Assembly (NCBI GenBank): GCA_937900675.1
Contig: CALCEA010000117.1
Location: 1 to 19,434 of the forward strand
Origin: an uncultured Chitinophagaceae bacterium
Lineage (GTDB): Bacteria; Bacteroidota; Bacteroidia; Chitinophagales; Chitinophagaceae
Reading direction: 5' to 3'
Length of the DNA: 19,434 nt
The position numbers and the translations under genes are program-made. Positions 6,427-16,600 of the stretch are shown here, piece after piece. Within the stretch, counting starts at the first letter, position 1. The number at the start of each line of letters is the position of its first letter. The notes below the pieces were generated by a model. The model was given only the letters and a program-made list of their open reading frames with translations, was not told the DNA's origin and did no database searches.

Positions 6427-8799
6427 ATGCAAAGAGCTATTAAAAATGTGGTGGTTTTAGGTAGTGGAGTAATGGGCTCCAGAATTGCTTGTCATTTTGC
6501 TGGAATCGGAGTACAGGTTTTATTGTTAGATAGATTAACTCCAGGAAAAGAAGAGAGTGCCAATAAAAAAGAGCGCAATCAATTAGTGAATGACGCATTA
6601 ACTGCTGCAATCAAATCTAATCCATCTCCTATTTATGCTTCAAAATTTTCATCTAATATCCAAACTGGAAATTTTACAGATGATATGGCACAAATTGCGA
6701 AAGCAGATTGGATTATAGAAGTAGTAGTGGAGCGTTTGGATATCAAACAACAAATTTACAACGAAGTAGAAAAATATAGAAAGCCAGGAACACTAGTAAG
6801 TTCAAATACTTCTGGTATTCCAATTCATTTAATGGCTGAAGGAAGAACTGAAGATTTTCAACAACACTTTTGTGGAACACACTTTTTTAATCCACCAAGA
6901 TATTTGCGTTTACTAGAAATTATCCCTACTGCAAAAACTGCTAAAGAGGTAATTTATTTTCATATGCATTACGGTGATGTCTTTTTAGGAAAGACTACTG
7001 TATTATGTAAGGATACTCCAGCTTTTATCGCCAATCGTGTAGGGGTTTTCAGCATGATGAGTGTAGTGCACATTATGGAAAAAATTGGTTTAAGTATTGA
7101 TGAAATTGAATCCTTGACTGGACCAATTATGGGAAGACCTAAATCTGCCACTTTTAGAACAGCTGATGTGGTAGGTATTGACACATTAGTTAAAGTAGCA
7201 AAAGGTGTTGCAGACAATTGTCCTAATGATGAAGCAAAATCTGTTTTCACTTTACCATCATGGTTAGAGAAAATGGTAGAGAATAATTGGTTGGGTGATA
7301 AAACAGGACAAGGATTTTTCAAGAAAGTAAAAACAGCTACATCAAAAGAAATTCTAACATTGAATTTAAAAAATTTTGAATACGAACCACGAAATAAAAC
7401 AAAGTTTGCTTCTATTGCAGCAGCAAAAGCCATTGATAGTTTACCAGAAAGATTAAAGGTTTTATACAAGGCATCAGACAAGGGCGGTGAATTTGTTCGT
7501 GCTTTTCATCATGCATTATTTTCTTATATCGGTTTTAGAATCCCAGAAATTAGTGATGAGTTATATAGATTAGATGATGCATTAAAAGCGGGCTTTGGTT
7601 GGGAGATTGGCGCTTTTGAATCTTGGGATGCACTGGGTGTTTCCAATGTGATTGCTGATATGAAAACTGCTGGAATAACTGTTGCTCCATGGGTAGAGGC
7701 AATGTCTTCTAAGGGTCTAAGCTTCTATAAAGTAATGGAAGGCAAGCGTTATTATTACGATATTGCTTCTAATGATTATAAGTTAGTACCAGGCGCAGAA
7801 TCCTTTATTATTTTATCTGACTTAAAAGAGAAAACCATTTGGAAAAATAGCGCTTGCACGATGGTAGATATGGGAGATGGTATTGCAGGCTTTGGATGGA
7901 ACACTAAAATGAATAGCATTGGTGGTGAAGTTCTAGAAGGTTTGAATAGAGCAATTGCTATTGCAGAAGATAAATGCAATGGTATGGTCATTGCAAATGA
8001 AGGCAATTTATTTAGTGCTGGTGCCAATGTAGGAATGATTTTTATGTTAGCAATTGAACAAGACTATGAAGAATTGGATATGGCTATTAGAACATTCCAA
8101 AATAGTATGATGAGAGTTCGCTATTCATCTATTCCAGTTGGTGTTGCTCCACATGGTTTAACATTAGGTGGTGGATGTGAATTAAACTTACATGCTGATA
8201 CGATTGCAGCTGCCGCAGAAACTTATATTGGTTTAGTAGAATTAGGTATTGGCGTGATTCCTGGAGGTGGTGGTACCAAAGAATTGGTATTACGCGCATC
8301 TGATGAAATGCATATTGATGAACCAGATAGCATTACTTTAAAAAATAGGTTCTTACAAATTGCTACAGCTAAAGTGGCTACTTCTGCGCATGAAGCCATG
8401 GAGATGGGCATTTTCAGAAAAGGACAAGATCATATTGTCTTAAATCAATCAAGAAGAATTGCCAAAGCAAAAGAAGAAGTATTAAAATTATACAACGCTG
8501 GATATACCCAAGCTGCACAAAGAAAGGATATTAAAGTGTTAGGAAAGTCTGCCCTTGGTGCTTTATATGCTGGTATTAATGCGATGTGGCGTGGTGGATA
8601 TGCAACAGACCATGATAAATTGGTAGCTAAGAAACTAGCGTATGTAATGTGTGGCGGTGATTTAAGTGAGCAAACTCTAGTGAATGAACAATACTTATTG
8701 GATTTAGAAAGAGAAGCCTTCTTAAGCCTATGTGGCGAGAAGAAAACATTGGAAAGAATACAATCAGTGATGACATCGGGCAAGCCGATTAGAAATTAA
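6427..8799 (+). CDS. Bifunctional 3-hydroxyacyl-CoA dehydrogenase / enoyl-CoA hydratase (FadN-like)
   Basis: A 790-residue cytoplasmic beta-oxidation enzyme that hydrates enoyl-CoA and oxidises the 3-hydroxyacyl-CoA with NAD+. The dehydrogenase comes first: NAD-binding VVVLGSGVMGSRIACHFAG (residues about 8-26), the SSNTSGIPI segment, and the catalytic-histidine motif HFFNPPRY starting at H152, then the helical C-terminal dehydrogenase domains. The hydratase/crotonase domain follows (about 490-700), with the oxyanion loop FSAGAN and GGGCEL, whose E585 and the later E605 in VELGIGVIPGGGG have the 20-residue spacing of the two catalytic glutamates in crotonases. This order is opposite to FadB/FadJ and matches B. 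subtilis FadN in order and length. The usual companions (thiolase, acyl-CoA dehydrogenase) are not downstream; the surface locus begins there, on the other strand. Confidence 0.93.
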   Translation: MQRAIKNVVVLGSGVMGSRIACHFAGIGVQVLLLDRLTPGKEESANKKERNQLVNDALTAAIKSNPSPIYASKFSSNIQTGNFTDDMAQIAKADWIIEVVVERLDIKQQIYNEVEKYRKPGTLVSSNTSGIPIHLMAEGRTEDFQQHFCGTHFFNPPRYLRLLEIIPTAKTAKEVIYFHMHYGDVFLGKTTVLCKDTPAFIANRVGVFSMMSVVHIMEKIGLSIDEIESLTGPIMGRPKSATFRTADVVGIDTLVKVAKGVADNCPNDEAKSVFTLPSWLEKMVENNWLGDKTGQGFFKKVKTATSKEILTLNLKNFEYEPRNKTKFASIAAAKAIDSLPERLKVLYKASDKGGEFVRAFHHALFSYIGFRIPEISDELYRLDDALKAGFGWEIGAFESWDALGVSNVIADMKTAGITVAPWVEAMSSKGLSFYKVMEGKRYYYDIASNDYKLVPGAESFIILSDLKEKTIWKNSACTMVDMGDGIAGFGWNTKMNSIGGEVLEGLNRAIAIAEDKCNGMVIANEGNLFSAGANVGMIFMLAIEQDYEELDMAIRTFQNSMMRVRYSSIPVGVAPHGLTLGGGCELNLHADTIAAAAETYIGLVELGIGVIPGGGGTKELVLRASDEMHIDEPDSITLKNRFLQIATAKVATSAHEAMEMGIFRKGQDHIVLNQSRRIAKAKEEVLKLYNAGYTQAAQRKDIKVLGKSALGALYAGINAMWRGGYATDHDKLVAKKLAYVMCGGDLSEQTLVNEQYLLDLEREAFLSLCGEKKTLERIQSVMTSGKPIRN

Positions 8800-8855
8800 T
8801 TATTGATCTATCAATTAAATACATTTTCAGAAATTTTAGGGTTACAGTACAAAAA

Positions 8856-8881
8856 AAGAGCGCCTCCCCCGAGGCGCTCTT
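8856..8881 (-). terminator. Intrinsic terminator of the minus-strand surface operon
   Basis: A perfect 11-base stem AAGAGCGCCTC (8856-8866), CCCC loop, and GAGGCGCTCTT (8871-8881). Read on the minus strand, the stem is followed by a run of seven or so T; on the plus strand it is followed by a mixed sequence. It therefore mainly ends transcripts coming from 8912, though it may also help to stop the plus-strand gene that ends at 8799. Confidence 0.9.
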
Positions 8882-8911
8882 CACTACTAACTACAAAACA
8901 CCCTAAAACTA

Positions 8912-9163
8912 TTAAACATCCAAAACAAAAAACGATTCTTTTTTATTTTCATCAATTTGAAATAAATACTCACCAGGTGGAAAATTTCCTACATACAAGC
9001 ATGTCTTTTTTAATTTTCCCTCAAAATACCCACACATTAATAATTTCTCATGGGGGTCAGTAATTTTAAATTGATTCTTCCCTTCCATATTGCCAATAAT
9101 CTCTATCTCCAAAATGGAACTTTGAACTTTTTTTGTTACTGAATATGATAAATTAATATGCAT
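8912..9163 (-). CDS. Sorting-tail-like domain, probable severed 3' end of the upstream gene
   Basis: An 83-residue frame without signal peptide. Its second half, from KITDPHEKLLMCGYFEGKL to YVGNFPPGEYLFQIDENKKE and FFVLDV, resembles a T9SS type A C-terminal sorting domain: a Gly-Lys turn, a hydrophobic strand, Leu/Phe-Pro-Pro-Gly-x-Tyr, and a final hydrophobic strand. It is in the same frame as the 468-codon gene upstream, separated from it by one TAG and seven sense codons rich in proline. The bases before its ATG are C-rich (cattccc), unlike the A-rich start contexts of its neighbours, so independent translation is doubtful. A minus-strand terminator follows. The best reading is the detached tail of the preceding gene; an independent small protein is possible. 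Confidence 0.6.
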   Translation of the reverse strand: MHINLSYSVTKKVQSSILEIEIIGNMEGKNQFKITDPHEKLLMCGYFEGKLKKTCLYVGNFPPGEYLFQIDENKKESFFVLDV

Positions 9164-9184
9164 GGGAATGAGGGGGTTGGGAGG

Positions 9185-10591
9185 CTACGGAATAACGGCG
9201 TTAGGCACCACTTCTTTTGATGATATTTGTGTTGATGAATAATAACTTAAGTTGGCAGAATTATAAAATCGAATTTTTCTTAAATAATTGTCAGATAAAC
9301 TATTTGTAGTTCCAAAAAATTTACCTTTTGAACCACCAGATCCACCCAAAACCATGCTTGTTAAAATTTGACCAAACTGATTTAACCCCCCAGGATTTGT
9401 TACACTCTGTAACTTACCGTTTGTAGTAACAAAATCATTAGATCTTGAATCTAATGAACCATACTTAGTTAAAGCTGTACTCTGAGAGAAACCTTGCCAT
9501 CCATTTATAATTAAATAAGTATTCATATTTGATCCTGTCGTATCAATTGAAGTAATTGTGAATGTATTTATTAGATTAGGATCAAACGTTAATGTAGAAT
9601 TTGCAGTTATTTTAATCGAACTTACAGAACTACTAAAACCATTTGGCCTATAATCACCTCCATTAAAAATGATACTACTTGAAGTGGGAATTGAATTATT
9701 GGCCCCTAAAATTAAAATTCCGTTAGTTAATGTTGTGTTTCCTGTCCAAACATTGACATTACCATTATTATTGCTCAATTTAAAAATCCCACTTCCGGAT
9801 TTCTCGAATGAAGCAACATTAAATGCCCCACCTACTTGTCCTAAATTTGTTGAATCAGAACTTAAATTTGAATTATCTACTTTTATCAACAAAGTTCCAG
9901 AAGTATTACTTGTAGTAAAAATATTTGCGTTTATAGTTATTCCACTTTTCCCATAAATTTGAACATTGCCTCCCACATTTAATTTCTTTGAAGATGGTGT
10001 TGAAGTATTAATTTCAGCGTTAATTTTTATACTCCCATTATTAGCAGTAAGATTGACATAACCACTTGTTAAATTATCTTGATTTTCATTTCTTTTTGTT
10101 TTTATTGACCCGAAATAAGAGGTTTTTATTGATCCATTTTCTGAAGTTATATTTATCGATGTTGTTTTAATTCCAGTTCCAGTTACTACGGAAGAGGATA
10201 AATCTATTGGATTATTGATATTGATATCAGAATTCGCATTAATTGATAAAGTCCTACTATCGTTTCCAGAAAAAACAATTTGATTATTTAAAGTTATAGT
10301 ACCTGACTCTGAACAACTTACACATGAAGTTGAAATAATAACATCACCTGATGCAAGATAAGTTTGAATATCAGCTACATTTACATTTGCCCCATTTGCT
10401 GTGGGGTTAAAAGTTTTTATAGTACCGTTTGTAGTCCATGCTCCCTTAGAGGTAGAGGTAGTTGAATTATTGATAATAACATTACCATTCTGTCCATAAA
10501 TTTTGTTAAATGAAGTAAATAAAATTAATACAACCAGAATGGTATATATTTTGTAATTAATAAAATTATATTTAATAACAGTTTCCATCAT
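9185..10591 (-). CDS. Secreted beta-helix / autotransporter-repeat-like protein, tail cut off by TAG
   Basis: A 468-residue protein with an N-terminal signal peptide (hydrophobic YTILVVLILFTSF, likely cleavage after YG, before Q34). The body is rich in Asn, Ser, Thr and Gly with short alternating strands (SGTITLNNQIVFSG, SINITSENGSIKTS, GNVQIYGKSGITINANI), typical of a parallel beta-helix. The stretch ending GNTTLTNGILILGANNSIP resembles the autotransporter-associated beta-strand repeat. Near the end, LIINGWQGF, a segment with FFGTTNS and LRKIRFYN, and KEVVP match the pattern that in many secreted Bacteroidota proteins directly precedes the sorting domain. Here a TAG follows 5 residues after VVP, and the same frame continues in a sorting-tail-like domain. 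The start is 32 bases after the giant gene. An adhesin or surface structural role is inferred only. Confidence 0.75.
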   Translation of the reverse strand: MMETVIKYNFINYKIYTILVVLILFTSFNKIYGQNGNVIINNSTTSTSKGAWTTNGTIKTFNPTANGANVNVADIQTYLASGDVIISTSCVSCSESGTITLNNQIVFSGNDSRTLSINANSDININNPIDLSSSVVTGTGIKTTSINITSENGSIKTSYFGSIKTKRNENQDNLTSGYVNLTANNGSIKINAEINTSTPSSKKLNVGGNVQIYGKSGITINANIFTTSNTSGTLLIKVDNSNLSSDSTNLGQVGGAFNVASFEKSGSGIFKLSNNNGNVNVWTGNTTLTNGILILGANNSIPTSSSIIFNGGDYRPNGFSSSVSSIKITANSTLTFDPNLINTFTITSIDTTGSNMNTYLIINGWQGFSQSTALTKYGSLDSRSNDFVTTNGKLQSVTNPGGLNQFGQILTSMVLGGSGGSKGKFFGTTNSLSDNYLRKIRFYNSANLSYYSSTQISSKEVVPNAVIP

Positions 10592-10623
10592 TTTAATGAT
10601 TTAATTATTCAGTTAATATTAGA

Positions 10624-13600
10624 TTAATAGAAATAATCAAATTGTATTCTATCTCCTACTTGGATATTATAACTTCCATTTGATGCAGGTGTATATGTTA
10701 TTGTTGACCCGCTTAATGAATATGCAGTATTACTTATTCTGACACCATTTATATACATTTTGACCTTACTTCTTGATCCAGGTGTTTTTGTTAAGTTAAA
10801 TGAAGTCTGAGATAAAGATCCTGTAAATTCATCAGCAACATCTGTAATAATATCTTGTTTAGCTGACAATGATGATGATGTATTAGAATTCACCGCACTT
10901 ATTGCAGTATTGACAAATGCTGTTGTTGCAATCTTAGTACTGTTGTCTCCGGCAGCTGGTGTCGATGCGGATTTATTAGTAAAGGTTTCTACCCCATCTA
11001 AAGTAGATAAAGTTCCAGTGGTTGGCAAAGTAATACTAGTATTACCTGAAGTAGTTAATGATAAAGAGTATGCACCAATAGTACTTAAAGATCCTGCTGT
11101 TGATACATTACCTCCAAGAGTAATTGTTTTACCATTATTATTCACACCAGTACCGCCATTTGCGCCCAATACTATCCCTGTTACATTTGTTGCATTTCCT
11201 GATAATTCTCCAATGAAATTATTTGCAGTAACTGAAGCTAAACCAGAAATTGCATTTGTAGTTGCTCCCAAATCTATACTCGTATTACCCAATTGTATTG
11301 ATTTATCCGCCAATTGATTCTTTGTTATACCAGCAGTATTTGAAATATTAGCCGTTGTAATTCCTGATACTGAAATAGTATTTGAAGTCAAATCAATACC
11401 AGACCCTTTGATTAATAAATCTTGTTTACTTGCAAATTTTGTATAATCAACATTACTTATTAATCCAGCTGTTGTTCCACTTACAGAAGACAAAGGAAGA
11501 GTTATTGAAATAGCTGGCGTTGAAGTTGAATTTGTAACACTTGAAGTGAATGTATTTCCTGATGCAGTTATAGTAATTGGACTTAAACTTGTTACAGTTC
11601 CTCCAGTTCCAGTTGCAGATAATGTACCATTAACAAAAGCAATACCTGTTCCTAATTGAATTTCAGTAGCATCGCCGCTAATAGCACCTGCATTACCTAA
11701 CAATCGAGCACCTGTTACTTTCTGCATTTTTGCATAAGTAATAGCATTATTTGCAACCTTTTCAGTAATAATTGCTCCAGCTGAAATAGTTGTTGTTAAT
11801 GTGCCAGTTGAAGCATTCGCAACTACATCACCTACCATATTGATGGATTGATCGCCTGTATTAGATCCGCTTAAAGTCGTAATTCCTAATTTAGATTTAA
11901 TTGTTTCAGTTGTCTCATCGCCTGTATTCTTTCCAGATGTATTTGATAATACACCCGCCTGAAGATCTGTTACATAATTTCTATTTGAACTTGGAGCAAT
12001 ATCTGCTGTGGTAGCGTCTGCTCCAGCAGTAACTAATCCTTTAGTATCATATGTGATAAGAGTTTTGGTACCTCCTACTATATCTCTATTTTTCTCAACA
12101 GCCCCCAAACTAGCCACTGTATATTGTGGAATATTTAATGTAGTTCCGCTAAATGTAGCAGATCCAGTAGTACCAATTGTTGTCAATGTAATTGGTGCTT
12201 GATAATCTGTACCGGCAACAGCCATAGTTAATGTACCATTGTTTCCCTGTGTTTTGATTAAACCACTAGAAGTCAAGTTAGATAAGTTAGTGATATTTTG
12301 TGTTGTATTCACTTTTACTACTCCCGCAGTATTTGTTAATCCGTCAGAGAATGTTAAGGCACTTTGCTTATTATTGAAGGTTTCAAAATCTACCTTATTT
12401 AGTAAACCAGACACAGTTGTTGATGCATAAGGAATATTTATTCCGATCACAGGAGTTGTGGATGCATTTGTAACTGTTGAACTATATGTAGAACCTTCAC
12501 TTGTAAGTGTAATTGGAGAAATACTTGTAACTGTACCTCCTGTTCCTGTAGCAGATAACTTACCATTTGCATCAAAAGTAATACCTGTTCCTAATTCAAT
12601 CTCACCAACAGTTCCAGGATTTGAACTTGCATTACCTAATAAACCTGTTTTAGTAAATTGTTGAATCTTGCCATAGGTTACAGCATTCGGATTAATTGTA
12701 GCACTTAATGTTGAAGTACTAGTACCAGCACTAATATCACCACTTATTGAAATCAACTGATCCCCAGTGTTAATGCCACTTAATGTAGTGTTGTCGGCTA
12801 TCGTGATTGACTTCCCTTTTAAACTTAGAGAACCATTTAAGCTAGTATTTCCTGCAACTTCTAAATTACCTCCAATTCTTGTATTTCCAGTAGTTGATAT
12901 CGTTCCTGCTATTAATGAATTTTTGATCACACCTGTACCATCAATATTAAAACTAGCATTTGATTGTTCAGAAGTGCTATTTGCAATATAACTTCCGCTT
13001 CCAGCTGGCAAATCTGCTGCAACTAATCTTCTAAATACAGGCGATGCTGGATTATTTCCACTTTCTGGTCCTGCAAAAACATAATTGACAGCAGCTTCTT
13101 GAACATTTCTTGCAATACTTGTAATGGTCGAAGAGGCAATTCCCCCAATTGTATTAACTACTGGAGCAGCAGCAGTACCTCCTAAATCTCCTGCTAATTT
13201 AATTTTTCCAAAAACAGATGCAGTTGCTTCTGGTGTAACACTTCCACCAACAGTTAGTCCAACATAGTCTATTACTGCATTTACTGATGGATACTTTATA
13301 TCACTTTCATTTCCAGCAATACTAGTTACTTTATGAATCTTATCTTCTTTTTGATTTAATGCTTCAAGACTTGTTTTATTAATTTGATCTAACAAAGCTC
13401 CTTTCGCACTATTTACAGTTGTATCTACATATTCTTTATTTGTAATTTGTAATTTATCTCCTAATGCTAAAGGAGTAGGAGCTGTAGGTATGCCAGTAAA
13501 TACTGGAGATATTAATGGAGCTTTACTATTTAAAGCAATTTCTGTAACTGAGCGTATTGCATAATTCGACAACATTGTTGCTGTATCTCCGATATTCAAC

Positions 13601-16600
13601 TTTAATAACTCGGCAGCTTTTGCTCTCGCTATTTCTGCTGTAATACTTGATGTATTTGATTCAATCTTAGTATTCAAGCCATTCTCCGTATTTGTAGCTC
13701 TCGTAATCTCAGCTGTAATACTGTTCGTGTTTGCTAATATTTTATTGTCTAATCCAGTTTCAGCATTCGTTGCTCTGGTAATCTCAGCAGTGATACTGCT
13801 AGTATTAGCAGACACATTGCTTGTTAATATTGATTCAGCAGCTTTAGCTCTTACCTCTTCTGATGCAATAGCATTTGCATTTGCTGTAATACTAGCTGTA
13901 TTAGCTAATATCTTATTGTCTAAAGTAGTTTCAGCATTTGTAGCTCTAGTAATCTCAGCGGTGATACTTGATGTGTTTGATGTGATACGTGTATCCAAAG
14001 ATCCTTCCACTCCAGTCGCTCTAATCACCTCTGCATTTATAGCAGAAGTATTTGCGGTAATACTTGATGTATTAGCTAATATCTTATTGTCTAATGCAGT
14101 TTCAGCATTCGTAGCTCTCGTAATCTCAGCTGTAATACTTGATGTGTTTGATTCAATCTTAGTATTCAAGCCATTCTCTGCATTTGTAGCTCTTGTGATT
14201 TCAGCTGTAATGCTTGATGTATTTGCAGACACATTGCTTGTTAATACTGATTCGGCAGCTTTCGCTCTTGATTCTTCTGTTAAAATAGCATTTGCGTTTG
14301 CTGTAATACTGTTCGTGTTTGCTAATATTTTATTATCTAAAGTAGTTTCAGCATTTGTAGCTCTCGTAATCTCAGCTGTAATACTTGATGTATTTGATGT
14401 GATTCGTGTATCCAAAGATCCTTCCACTCCAGTCGCTCTAATCACCTCTGCATTTATAGCAGAAGTATTTGCGGTAATACTTGATGTATTAGCTAATATC
14501 TTATTGTCTAATGCAGTTTCAGCATTCGTAGCTCTCGTAATCTCAGCTGTAATACTTGATGTGTTTGATTCAATCTTAGTATTCAAGCCATTCTCTGCAT
14601 TTGTAGCTCTTGTGATTTCAGCTGTAATGCTTGATGTATTTGCAGACACATTGCTTGTTAATACTGATTCGGCAGCTTTCGCTCTTGATTCTTCTGTTAA
14701 AATAGCATTTGCGTTTGCTGTAATACTGTTCGTGTTTGCTAATATTTTATTATCTAAAGTAGTTTCAGCATTTGTAGCTCTCGTAATCTCAGCTGTAATA
14801 CTTGAAGTATTAGCAGACACATTACTTGTTAATACTGATTCAGCAGCTTTCGCTCTTGATTCTTCTGTTAAAATAGCATTTGCGTTTGCCGTAATACTAG
14901 CTGTATTAGCTAATATCTTATTGTCTAAGGCAGTTTCAGCATTCGTAGCTCTCGTAATCTCAGCTGTAATACTTGATGTATTCGAAGACACCTGAGTTGG
15001 CAATAAACTAATTGTATTGGAACTTACGCCGCCAACTGAGTTCACAATTGGTAAAGATGCGACTCCACCCAAATCACCAGTTAATTGAATTTTTCCTTTT
15101 ATTAAACTTGTTGCATCTGGCGTTGCATTTGAAATTATACTGTTGTCAACATAAGTTTTAGTTGCTTTTACACTTGGATATTTAACATCTGAAAACTGAT
15201 CATTGTCTATATTCATAGACTTATTTGCAACTTCTTCTTTTGTTTCTAACCCACCGGAAAGTGAAACACTAAAAGTACCTGATAATGTAGCAATAGCATT
15301 TGTAACATAATCAGTTACTGCTTTTACATTTGGATATAAATCATCGTTTGTACTTGATATAGTACCAGCATCAATTCTAGTTAATTTATTAGATAAAGAT
15401 TCTTTAGTTAAAATATCTGCGGTATTAGTTGTAATACTTGCCGAATTTGAAGCTATTTGCGATGGTAATAAACTGATTGTACTAGAACTAACGCCACCTA
15501 TAGAATTTACAATTGGTAAAGATGCAGATCCGCCTAAGTCGCCGGTTAATTGAATTTTACCTTTTACTATACTAGTTGCATCTGGAGTAGCATTTGATAA
15601 AATGCTATTATCAACATATGTCTTTGTTGCTCTAACACTTGGATATTTAACATCAGATAACTGGTCATTTAAAATGTTATTAGATTTATTTGCCACTTCT
15701 TCTTTGGCTTCTAAACCACTTGAAAGAGAAACGCTAATTGTTCCAGTTAATACAGATATTGCATTTGTAACATATTCTGTTACCGCTTTTACATTTGGAT
15801 ATAATACCTCGCTGGTACTAGTTAAAGTACCTGCATCAATTCTAGATAATTTATTTGACAAAGATTCTTTGGTTAAAATATCAGCAGTATTCGTCGCAAT
15901 GTTTGATCTTAAAATTCCTTCTGTAGTTATAGCTCTACTTGTTTCCTCAGCAATAGCAGTTTGGTTTGCTGTAATACTGGCAGTATTAGATTTTATACTT
16001 GTGTCCAATGATCCTTCAACACTAGTTGCTCTCACTACCTCAGCATTGATAGCAGTTGTATTTGAAGTAATACTATTAGTATTAGATAAAATTTTATTAT
16101 TTAACGTAGTCTCAGCATTTGTAGCTCTTGTAATTTCAGCAGTGATACTTGTAGTGTTTGATTCGATTTTCGTGTTCAGGCCATTCTCAGCATTTGTAGC
16201 TCTTGTAATTTCTGCTGTAATACTAGCTGTATTTGTAGCTATCTGTGTTGGCAATAAACTAATTGTACTAGAACTAACTCCACCAACTGAGTTCACCATT
16301 GGAGATGTTGCAATTCCAGTTAAATCACCTGACAGTAGAATTTTACCTTTAACAAGTTTTGTAGCATCAGGAGTTGCATTAACAATAATACTACTATCAA
16401 CAAAAGCCTTAACAGCCTTTGCAGTTGGATATTTTAAATCTGAACTAGAATCAGTTGTAATATTTTTTGTTTTATTAGCAAGATTTTCTTTCTGATCTAA
16501 TTCCAAGGATGTTGTAGACAAAACATCAGATTTAACACTTGTTACAAAAGACTTCACAAAATCTGTGTTAGCAATTTGTTTTGAGCTATCAGATAAAGCT

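Noticed and set aside
8803..9063. An 86-codon plus-strand frame after the beta-oxidation gene
   Set aside because: It runs through the terminator hairpin, is low in complexity, and overlaps the minus-strand sorting-tail-like frame.
13727..14995. A 422-codon plus-strand open frame rich in Ala, Val, Ile and Phe
   Set aside because: It is the antisense of the 25/32-residue repeat array; its regularity comes from the repeats on the coding strand. It has no signal or start context of its own, and similar shorter frames occur opposite the rest of the giant gene.
13600..15000. A CRISPR array or intergenic satellite
   Set aside because: The repeats are coding, keep the reading frame, vary as protein units and have no unique spacers of constant length.
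15602..16495. A 297-codon plus-strand hydrophobic frame
   Set aside because: It lies antisense to the giant gene and mirrors its repeats, as for the frame at 13727-14995. The minus-strand frame is uninterrupted with a signal peptide and recognisable modules.
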